From positions 18,650,496 to 18,714,495 of the forward strand of contig OY855904.1 in NCBI GenBank assembly GCA_963693305.1: a DNA stretch of 64,000 bases, given 5' to 3'. The position numbers and the translations under genes are program-made. Shown one piece after another: positions 11,301 to 23,300 of the stretch (its first letter is position 1; every line of letters begins with the position of its first letter). The notes beneath the pieces are model-generated. The model did no database searches, had not been told where the DNA came from, and saw only the letters and a list, made by a program, of their open reading frames with translations. The stretch comes from Meandrina meandrites (lineage: Eukaryota; Cnidaria; Anthozoa; Scleractinia; Meandrinidae).

Positions 11301-14300
11301 GTAGCAGCTCTCGTAAGCTTGTAATTCTACTTGTCATCTAGTGTAGCAGTTGCTCTTGTTTTTTAGGCTTGGGGCATTGTTCCTGTTGTTTGTTCTATTC
11401 CTGTCTCGAAGGGTAGCGAGTCATTCATGTGAGACCTTGTGCGTGCGGAAAAATTACTGGTAATCGTACTTGTACCCATAAACAAATATGAATAAGCTAC
11501 CGTAACTTCTCTAAGGGCAGGTTAGCTGGTTGCGAAAATTCGTCGTTTCCGTGTATCCTTACCCGTGCCTGCAAATAGGGGTTTCTTAAGGTCTCTCATA
11601 TTTTTGCAGTTAGTGTTCTGCAATCGTTTGTGCATTGTCTTACTTGCGTCTTTCTCTTTTTTTAGTATCAAGGTGATCCCGATCTTGATATCAAAGATGA
11701 ACCAGAGGCGTGGAGCGTCACAGTCGATAAGAAGGTGCGCGGAATTCTTTTCTGCTTGGTTCGTTTTCCTGAAACCTTGTCAGGAAACTTAGAAACGACT
11801 TTTACTATCAAACTCAGAAAACCGTGAACACCTGAAATATTTCAGGAATGTTGATTGTCTTGTGCCCAATCAAAATAAAGTTCAGGACACGCAAGCAAAC
11901 CTCAAAACCACAAACTAATAACCGTTGCTGTTTGCGGTTTAGTTTTCTCACGCCTGATTGGCTTTTTCCTTGCAACACAACAACATTCCATTAATATTTC
12001 TGCAGTAAGACACTACCTCTCTGGAACCTCTATTTTCATTTGTCCGCTGTAAACACTACCTCTATTGTTATTCAAGGCTAGGGGAATTGTTATGACCTGT
12101 TGTCTATTGTTTTAAGAACCAATGAAGAAACTCGTTCCGAGAGGTAGTGGGCGACCCTATTTCTGGTGTTCACGGTTTTCTGAGTTTCACAGTAACTCAA
12201 TCAGCAGTTTGTTTTATATTTCTCACCCACCCATCCCTTGCTCCTTAGATTCTAAAAAGAATGACAGCAAAGGATATCAAAAGACAAGATGTGATTCACG
12301 GTGAGACCAGAAACTCATAAGGAGTTGAAACGTATAACGCGCGTTCACAACGTTCGAATATTCAGTTTGCCAAGTACCATATTTGGAAACACAAAGAGGT
12401 TGTACGCGACTGATTTACTCACGTAACGACACACGCAATAAAATTTTCGGTTTTGCGGCAAGTCACTTGAATTCCGACCAAAACGCCGTAAATTACTCAC
12501 AGAAACTAAAGAAATTCATTAAGAGTATCCAAGTGAAGTTTTCCAGACTACTAAATGACGATGAAACACAAGAATTTAACCAAATTTAACTTTATTCGAC
12601 CAAAGTTGTTCAAAAACAAGATTACGCCATTTAGCGCGAGCTTGCGCGCGCTGTGAATTTAACAGTTTTGATTGGTTGATTCATGGATAGTAAAAGGACT
12701 ATCCATGGTTGATTTGTTTCTCGTGATTTTCCAAATATGGTACTTAATGAAAACGAATGTTCAGACGCTTTGTACAATGCGAATCATAGGGAGTTACACG
12801 TTTCAACCCTTATGGGTTTTGGTGAGACTTGTGCATACTTTGCTTCTGAACTTTGGGAAATCCTACTTATTTAATTAAATTATAATTCAACTCTTGGTTT
12901 TAATTCTATGCCCATATCGCCAGTGCGTTCTAAGTGTGGTTATCGTTCATGAAATAAATACCTTACAATTTTGTTATTTTTTTGTTTCTCTCAGAATTGA
13001 TTCAGACAGAAGTCCATCATGTGCGGACTCTAAAAATTATGCAGAAGGTTTGAAACAGTTGTTCATCGTTATGAGCCGTTCATTGTCTTTTCTGAACTAT
13101 CTATGTCATACCAAACAAAAGCAAAATGTCATATTTTATAAGAATGGCCTGTAGCTTGCTATAATCGCTTTATTGTGTTGCAATAGGAAGAGAAAAATGC
13201 TGGTAAAAGCAAATATATATCAACTAAGAGGAAAAAGTGACTAATAAAAGGTTAAAAATTTTACCAGAATGGCAGCTTTCTCTGGACATCCTGTCCAAGA
13301 ATCCATCGCAATCCATTTCCATCCTTGCAATCCTGTACTTCGTCCTCAAAATAGCTGTTCTATCTTGTTTTGTGGGATCTTTTTACCAAATCTATTCGTG
13401 TATTTGGTAGTATTTGGCAATATACTTAGGAATTTAGAAAACAGAAGTTTCTATGATCAGCCATGATAGTGTCCCTTTAAGGACGCTGTTAGTCAAAATA
13501 GTTAACCCTCTGCGAGGAAACAGGAAAAACAAGGCTTGTCTTTCTCTTTTACGAACTTTAGTTCAGTCAAATTAGACGTATTATTGAGAATAAGAATGCC
13601 TGTGACTCAATTTTGTCTAGGGGGAGGGGATCACGCACATACTCATGTCACTCACCAACGCCCTCTCCATTTGCAGATATTTTACAAGGGAATGTTAGAT
13701 TACTTGCCGCAGGAGACTGTGGATCAGATATTACCGAGGCTGAGTGATCTGCTTCAAATTAATGGTGAGAATGAAACCAGTAACCACTTTGTTCAGCTTG
13801 TTTCTCTGATGATAGAACTACAACTAATCTATGATTTTGACTGTTTTCCGGCTTGAGGGGGACAGATTTCGTCGCGGAATACAAAATATAACGCGCATTT
13901 AAGTCTTGAAGGAACAATAATTTTTTCGAAGGAAAATCAAAGAAAACGTATCGCAAAGGGTACGGAGACTTCGAAAACAAAAATCTGTTTTTACCATGTC
14001 TTGCGAGATCCTTAGTACGGTTATTAAAAATGCTTTAGTTAAGCACTGACCTGGTGCAGTGCTTGATCTGAAGAAGTAAAGATTAGAAACTGCATTAATT
14101 GATATATGTTCTGTTCCATCACAATCAATATAGGAGACTTTTTAAACCGTCTGAAAGCAAGTGAAGGCGACGACTCTGTTGTGAACAGTGTTGGAGATAT
14201 ACTGGAACAACAGGTTAGAAAAAGAAGAACTAAAGAGCTGGATTTGTTTCTAGCAGTAGAGTTAGGTTAATCGTGCTTTTTTGTCGCATTTTAGTTCAGT

Positions 14301-17300
14301 GGAGAAAACAGTGAAAAGATGAAGAGCGCTTATGGCGAATTTTGTAGCAATCACATGGATGGTGTTGAACTTTACAAGGTAACTATGTTGTGCGGTTTTC
14401 GCTAAGGTAACTGTTTGAGGTGGGGCTGGTTTGTTTGCTATAATGTTGAGTAAAAAGTAGATATGGCTTGGCGTTGTCCTGGTTCTACAGTGAGGTGTGG
14501 GGAGGATTGGGTGAACTTAGTGTTAATTTGGTAAGGCAAAGTGACAAAGTTACGTTGTAATACGTTTAGTCCAAGCAGTTTTGAATAATGATAGTAACAG
14601 TGCATTACTTACTCGTGGCCAGGGGTACGTAGGCTAATGGCATCCACGCTTTCAGTTTCTATTAGTCCAATTCTGGCCCTCTCTCTGTCACGCAACACTA
14701 CGGGAGAGAGGGACCCTCACTCCTGTAGTACTGCGTGACAGAGAGAGAGGGTCAGTTTCTATGCACTCGAACCTCTCCTTACAGACTCCTCTATATTAAG
14801 GACAGCTCACATCACATGGTCCGTAAGAGACAAATGAATTCATACAAACTCTACCTCTGTTATACGAACACCTCCATAATACGGAGACGCTTCCGTGTCG
14901 CATTGGTGTGCGTATATTTTTCTTTTCTTTTTTTTTCGCGATTAAAAGATCGTAAGTCCGCACGCTTGCAATCGCTATGGCTACCATCACACCACCCTAC
15001 TTTATACCTATTGTTACTAATTAGGTTTTATGCCTGCTTGAAACTATAAATCTTTCCGACCGTCAAAGCACCAGTCATTGATACAATGTGTGAATGCTCC
15101 GTGATAACTTGAATTTTTGTCTCACAAGTCGATCTTCTCTTGTGCAGAAATTACACAGAACGGACAAGAAGTTTGCAGACTTTATTAAGGTACGTATTTA
15201 CCTTTTGGTATTGTTTTAGTCTTAATATTTGAATTGGTTTTAATAACGTTTTGAGAATTCTGCTTCTGACAAGACGCCTCCTCGTAACATCGCAAGAAAC
15301 GACCGACTTTTCAGCATACATGATCATCGCACACGATTTTAACAATCTTTGCTTTTACTTTGCGTAGAAATGTAATATGAACAAGTTCTGCCGACGACTG
15401 TCCATCCCAGAATGCATTACGCTTGTCACTCAGAGGCTCACCAAGTATCCAATACTCATCGAAGCTATCGTGAAAACCACCAAAGGTACGTCATAGCATC
15501 CTGGATACAGCGCAGAATTACAACAAACTAACAAGTACTACGCCAGTAGCCAAAAGTTGGTTGAACGTTTTCAGCAGAGAAAGTCAGTCAATATTTTCAC
15601 TGGAGAGACAGCTGAAAATTTGTTGGTTATTTGTTATGTGAAGAAATCGGCGGTGCCACACGAGTTGTTTGTCATTTGCGAGCGACTGAGTTTGTTGTAT
15701 GATCGGGGTTCACTGAATGCTATTTCTATTTACTGCACTGATAAACTGGACCATAATTCAGATATTGCTGTACTATTATTCCGAGTTTGGGGTTATCCCA
15801 ACAATCCAGAATCAATTCCCTTTCCAACTTGTTGTTATTATTTTTTCAGAGTCCAAACCGGATTTCAACTCGCTCAAGAAGTCCATTACTCTTGTCAAGG
15901 TAAGGACACTTCACTGCCAAGCATTCACCACCTGATTGGCGGAATGTACTCAAAGTTATTTTGATTTTTCTTTCGGCAGGAAATCTTACAAAGCGTCGAT
16001 CAGACGATAAAAGATCATGAAAAACAGAAGGTATGTGATTAACCCCTAACTTCTCCTTGCGGTATCAAATACATTGCCCAGAAACAGGTAATATGTAAAA
16101 CAAAAAAAACAACAACTACGACAAAAACAAAAACAAAAACAAAACACGCACACCAAAAACATGAAAAAGAAACTATAGTCTTGTTGACTTGTTGTGCCAC
16201 CAAACGTAGATTATTATAAAAATCTGGTAGTCTCAATCCACCGTACGCAAAAAGATGGCGACTGGTACATTTACCTATAATGCGTAGTGCGCGAAAACTG
16301 CAAAAACGCTCATAAAAGCGCACAGAAAAGCTCCACAACCTTGAAACCCAGCATGAACAATGTTGTTAGTACGGGGATGAATTTTGCAAAAACATAGCAT
16401 TCTGTGTGCCATATGGACTGTGTTAGGTTCGCAAGGTATTGTGGTCAAATGTACCGTCGCCATCTTTTTTCTTACGGAGGATTGCAGTGGCCGTTACGGG
16501 TCACGTGAAAAGGGCTGTGTTCTCTGTAAAGCTGCCAAATAGACTGCGAGCAGTCTCTTTCTTTTCCTAGTGTGCGACGCGGAAATACGAATGCGAATGG
16601 AGATCGAGCTGCGAGAAACGCGGGCGCGAGGAAAGAAAAAGCTGTTTTTTCCTGCCTCGCCTCATTCCCTCCTCGTTTTCCCCCCTGTTTTGCATAATTT
16701 TAATTTTTCAGGTCGCGCGTAGGATTTCAGGGACAAAAACCGACTGCTCGCAGTCTAGCTGCCAAAGAGCACTGTTTCGGCCTGTTTTTGTCTCCTTATC
16801 GTAGCGTACAAGAAACATAAAGGAGAAAATTGGGTAGAAATTAACAAAAGTCGATGACAATAACGCATCCTTTAATTCTTTATTCTTTTTTTTTACAGCA
16901 ACTGCAAGACATGAAAATGAAGATGGATTTGAAAGTCACAGTGAACTACAAGAACGGAAAAGTCAAGGTAAAAATACCGTACACCAGTCAATCGATAGGC
17001 AATGAAACCAGCTTGCAATGGAGGTTATTCATTTTCATTCACATTTGATTCCTCTACTGCTATGTCAAAGTCCAATATGGCCTGTCAGTCAGCTTGCATA
17101 CAGCACTTAATTCCACTAAGTAACAGTTGCGTCAAGACAAAGCTATTTTTGACATCCTATCCTTCATTCCTTACGCTTGCTTCGTAAACTATGAACTGCT
17201 GGGAATAACACTGTCTGTCTTTGTAGAACATTGACTTTGCATCGAACACGAGCAAACTAATCCACGATGGTGTTCTTCTGTGGAAAACAGCCAGGGGAAA

Positions 17301-20300
17301 ACTGAGTGGTAAGTAATGAATTGTACCTTTTCACGCGAGATAATATGGGCTGAACTGACTTGTTGTGTTCTTGGCCAAGATGCTTTACTCTCAGAGTGTC
17401 TTCATTATAGAATGCTAGAGAGTAACCTGCGATGTCCTGACGGGCAATCCACGGGATGTAGCAATACTCCCAGCCACTTCATGATACCGAAATTGGAATG
17501 TATAAGCGCCGGGGCTCAAAAGCAACTAAGCTTTGAGGCAGACTCTTGATTCACGGCATTTAATTTGTTTTAAAATGAGTTATCCAACACTACAGATAAC
17601 TCTTCTAGGTGTGCTGCTTTTTTAGTTATTCTACTATTTTTCACTTGTCAATTAAAGCGAGCTTATTTTCGAAGGAGATAAGAGTGGGAGTGTTTTAATT
17701 AACTAATGTTGATTAATTTTACATTGCAGAGACCCGTGTGCTCATTATGGAAGACATGCTAGTTTTTCTTCAGGAAAAAGATCAGAAGTACAGCTTGCTG
17801 TCATTAGACCAGAAGGTGACAGAGTGTTTCTGATAAGTCAGTCATTTCTTTTAACAGAAATCGTCCTATGTCTCCTCAAATTAGAGCACAGGTAGCTTAA
17901 TGCAAAACTGGATTAGCGTACCTGACAACTTTCTACGTAGTCGGTGCAGTTTTCTGTCATGCAGTGTGTTTCCTAACAAGAGAAGAATTGCGTGATTAGC
18001 TACTGTAACTGTAGTTCTGTGGGGTCGTTGAGTTTTCGTTGCTAGTACGTTTCTCGACTTTGTGATGACGTCTAGTAGCAACTAACGGCGTTGTATATGC
18101 AAAGAGTTTTGATGTAAATACTGCCGTTCAAATAAAATCTGACTTATTCAATGATGTTAACTAGGTTAGCTTTTGCAATCTTCAGATGCTCACCAAACAA
18201 TGTGTATGACCAAGTATGTGGACCAAGTAAATGGCCTAGCTCACAAGAGTTCTCGTAGCTCAGTGGATAGAGCGGCCGCCTGGTGTTTGTGAGGTCATGG
18301 GTTCGATTCCCGTTGGGGACTCAGATTTTTCTTTGTCCCACGCTCGCGACATGTTGAATATTTCATCTTTCACAATGTGTATGACTCCTGTCCATGGCTG
18401 ATCCTGTATTGCTTGGATGTGTGTGTCTCTGTTATTTCAGCGCGTGTGTTCATTGTAGCTGACGTCTGTTCTGCATCTTTAGGCTCCTATAGTCAGGCTC
18501 AAGAAGTTGATTGTACGCGAGGTGGCTACCGACCGGAAGGCCATCTTTCTTGTGAGCACCAGTAGTCAAGGACCTGAAATGTACGAGATAGTTTGCGAAT
18601 CACCGGACGACAAAAAACGGTGAGAACCTTTATAGTGCAGACACCTCGCCGATACTAGGTTCAACTGGATTTTTTTAGTTTCATATGTATGGCTGTAAGG
18701 TACCCGCTAAATTTCGAAACAAACAAGCAAACGAAGTGTACCCCATGTTTCTATTCACGTAATGCTGAGGTTGACGTTGTATGTGTGGTTTTGTTTTTAG
18801 TTGGATGGAGATAATTCGTGAAGCTGTCGCCAACGCTCCTGCGGAGGAACGTAAGTGATCTCGATAGTTCTTTGTTTGCAGTTAGACTGCTTTCTTCTTT
18901 CCCAGGAAATGTCAAGAGAGACTGAGCAGAGAACTCGAGAAAAAGACATGGCCATTCAGCTCTGTCCCCCGCGCATTCTTGGCTTCTTGCTCTACACTAC
19001 TGCTCGGAGTATCGTACTTGAAATGTCCTTTGAATCATTTCAAAGTAATGTTGTTACCGTCTATTAATTCAGTCATTTTCTCGCAAAAAAATTTTCGAAG
19101 CGGTGCTTCACTGAGCTCGCACGGCTGCCCAAACAGACGATCTTTTGGCTTGTTCTCAACCGTTCTTCTCCAACTGCTTTTAGCCCCGCTATTGTGCAAT
19201 TGAAATTAGATCTATTGTGCAATCGAAATGTAAGTATTCATTCCAGGTATTTTGTTTTCTTTTCGTAGATCTAGATGACGGTCTCATCACCACAGCTGCA
19301 GGCGAGCGAAGGAAGATAATAATCCGTAGAGCCAATGTCATCATTGGTTAGTATCTTCCTCTTTCTCTTCTTCACTCTTAAAGGGACACTGTCATGCCTG
19401 AATATCATATTTTATAAGAATGGCCTGTAGCTTGCTATAATTGCGCTTTATTGTCTTGCAATAGGAAGAGAAAAATACTAAAAGTGGTCAAAGCAAAGAA
19501 ATATCAACTAAGAGGAAAATGTGACTAACAAAAGGTTCCAAATTTCACCAGAATGGCAGCTTTGATTTCTGGACATCCTGTCCAAAAATCAATCGCAATC
19601 CACTTCCATCCTTGCAATCCTGTACTTCTTCCTCAAAATAACTGTTCTATCTTGTTTTGTTGGATCTTTTTATCAAATTTATTCGTGCATTTGGGTGGCA
19701 TTTGGCAAGATACTGAGGAAATTAGAAAATAGAAGTTTCTATGATAAGCCGTGATGGTGTTCCTTTAAACTTGAATGCATGTCATGTCGGTTTTCGGTCA
19801 ACTTTTCTGGGTTGTGGAACAGCTTTTTACGATCCTTGTTGTGTACTGATTTTAAGGCTTTGCTTAAGTCAAGAGATGCTGTGCTTTTCTATTACAGAGC
19901 AAATTCAAAACAAAGAGGTTGAAGACATGGACAGAGGAAAGAATTTGGCTGAAATGCAGGTATGAACGCTTCACGTTTCACTCTCACCTGTAAACACGGG
20001 CAATCACGCGCAATCACGCGCAATCACGCTCAGACACTCATAGTCACGCACGGCCACACGTAGATATCACAACCATCAGTATTGCTTTCCATAATTTATT
20101 AATGCATTCTTACTAATATTAATTTTGTTTCTCTTCAATAAAGGAACTCGTCTCCGAAATTGAAGTACTCGAAAAGGTAAGTTATTAAATTAAAGGCAAG
20201 AGGAAGTTGACACTCGTATTTTGTGTATTTTTGAGTTTTTTTTTTCAATCTATTGCATGTTTATTTTTATTGTTTCTATCAATTTCAGGCCAAAATGGAT

Positions 20301-23300
20301 GTCGAAAAAAGCAAGGAGCTGGCAAAGGCTAAGTATGTTTATCAGGCAACGTTTATTACCTACAACATTCACAAAATACTTCTTCTTTCAACCCGTACAT
20401 TTGATTAGCCCTTCCTCTGGTCTGTACAATCTGTGGTATAATTTTAGTCCACGTAATGCTAAATATACCAAACTAAGCGAGTCGTAACGTCCCCTCAGTA
20501 CTGATTGAGGGATAGTTAGTAACAAGAAAGAGCTAAGAACTTACTTGTTTAGGTCACACAGAAACTACTTCCGAGTAGTACTTACCAGATTTGCGGTTTG
20601 GCTGTTGTGTTTATCGATAGGGAGTCCTTAGCGGCCGCTATACAGCAGGTGCAATCTACAGTGTCCAGCGAGGAGCCCTCGTCAGAAGAGGCCCATAGTG
20701 ATACTCAAGGAAGCAACTCGTCCCTGGCTGTTCCGGGGGGAGGACCCAAGAGAGCAGAGACTTTCAGCGGCTTTGATAGCAAACTCAAACCCGACAACAA
20801 AGATAACATCAACCGAGCGAGCTCCATGAGAACTGAGAGACCTGGGATGGGCTTTCCGTCAAGACAGCTCCCGGGTGCTGTTAGTCCTGTGGCTGGGGCG
20901 AGTCCAAAGATTAAACACAAGCGACGGTCCAGTGGGGGAGGGGGCTGGTCATTCCTGAGTAAAAGCACCAGTAAAGAGGACAAGGAGCAGACTGGATCAA
21001 CAGGTACAAGCATCTGGGGGATCCATGCAATAAGACATACTTGTGCCACTGGGAAGGGAGGGTGGGAGATTTTTTTTACGTTCACGAAAGAAGCCGATGT
21101 TGCAAAGCAAAAAATAAAGCCGTCTGACACACAAAGCTGTTGATGAAAAACGGGATGGGCTGGGGCAGGAAGCTTATCCAGCCTCACAAAGGGACTCCTG
21201 TGGGTTCATTACAAGTGTTGGCCCACCTTACATGTCAGTTAAACAGACGCAGTGCTAGCAGTGACTAGAGAAAAGGAAAGCAGTATATTACTTTTTAAGA
21301 GAATGATTCTCTTTAGAGCAATGTACTGCTTGACCTTCCAGGTTAAGGTTTAGGGATGAGAGGGTCGGGCTGGTTACTGATCCACAAGTGCTACTCATTA
21401 CTTTGTCGGTGGAGGGGGGAGAAGGGCTCTTTCTTATCCAGTTGTTGTATTAAATATTTCACATTTTCCCGTAGGTGATTTGGCTTCAGACTCGGCATCC
21501 TCTTCGCCTACTCAAACCCCTACGCCATCACCACTGCCTGGACAAGAGGTGAGATTTGTGTCCTATGTTTGAAATTACTGTAGAAGAATTAAGTCAGAGA
21601 TTTTGGTCAGCAATGTTAAGTCGAAACGTGGTGTAAATCTACATTTAAGTACTTTCAAGGGAATTGTTGAGGTGGAACATATAGCTGAGAAATATATAGC
21701 TATGAATAATCACAAAGTTTCAGGCTGTTAATGACAGTAATGATAGGTGTTATCAGTATTATTATGTAGTTTTGAGCTTAAAGGGGCACTGTCACGAGCA
21801 TAACTTCAAAAATTCAACAGCCCAAAAACATGTTTACACCACTGGAAACCTATTAAGAGTGGTCAAGTTTTCTTAAAATTACTATATCAGTGTACTGAAG
21901 CTAAATATAGAGTGATATCACCTTTATACCATCGGGAGCTTTTGATCTCAACTTGAATAAGTCAGCCTGACTTTTTCAAGTTCTGTCCTTGTGGATTGGA
22001 AAAATTGATGAAAACTATCTACGGTCACCCTCTTCTTTAAAAAATTTGCTAGATATCCTTCCCTCTACGTTCTAGGAGCATTTCCTGCATGGTTAAAAGT
22101 TCTTAGTCGTACATTTTTGTGCGGTTTTTCTAAAAAAGTCAAAAAATGTCCGTGACAGTGTCCCTTTAAGGCGATATAGTAGTGGAAAAATTGTATATCA
22201 TAGACTTCAGTCATTAATTGATGTAAGAGAGTTAGGTCTGTGAAGTCGACCAGCAACTCACGAAATCAGTCACAACAAAATGACTTGCTCGTTACTCGTT
22301 GTCTGTTACCTTCACATTGGTACAATGAAACAATAGATATACAAGAAAATTAACAATGGCCTGACCCTAGAAACAAAACGAAGTGCAGAGCAAGTGTTAA
22401 GTGGCACGCGTGTAAATAGAGCTTGGAAGTTGTGCAGATCAATCCTTTGGTGTTGAGTTTATTCGACTTGGTCGTTGTTGTTCCAGACAGTGGGTGTGGG
22501 TGCCAAGGTATAATATACTCTCTAATTTACTGATATAATTCATTGAATATTTTCGTGCACTGGCCTATATCCAAATACGAACACAACCTGTAAAAGAATT
22601 TTTTTTTGAAAAAATTGGCTAGAAAAAAAAAAACTGATTTCAGGCCAGCAGTAGTTTTTGCATATTTAATGCTCCTTGATTTGTCTACATCTTCTTCATG
22701 TTCTTTGATTTAATTTTCAACAGGCTGAAACTGGAACGGATAGCGACGGGTGAGTTGTTTAATTAATACTGACATATTTATTGAAACCAGGATGGAATAT
22801 TTCCAGACCTTGTTAATTAGTCTACGATACCGACTAGTGTCTAGTAATTAACGCTGAAGGCTCGTTAATGTAATGGTTAGTGAACCTGCTTTACCGTCAC
22901 AGTTCCTCTGGCCTGGGTTGTTCAAAGGGTGGATTGCTAACAAAACAAAGTACGCTATCCTCTGAATTGTGATTTTGACGTTTGGATATTATTACATGCC
23001 CTTTAAAAAATCGATGGAAGGTGCGGTGGCCTAATGGTTAGTACGCTGGACTTTGGATTGAACGGTCTGAGTTCGAGCCCTGGCCGGGGCACTGCGTTGT
23101 GTTCTTCACACTTTACTCTCATAGTGCCTCTCTCCACCCAGGTGTATAAATGGGTACCGGCGAATTTAATCAGGCTGGGGGTAACCCTGCGATTGACTAG
23201 CATCTCATCCAGGGGGGAGTAGAAATACTCCTAGTCGCTTCATGCTACAGACTCCGGCCTGATGGGCCACTAGGCTCTATGCAGACTTAACCTTTTTTTT

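Noticed and set aside
16097..16147. A-rich acaaaa repeats as a regulatory or CRISPR-like array
   Set aside because: Simple AT-rich microsatellite without spacers.
18251..18326. A functional tRNA gene
   Set aside because: A and B boxes are good but the anticodon stem does not pair, and SINE-like sequence follows; kept as a tRNA-derived repeat.
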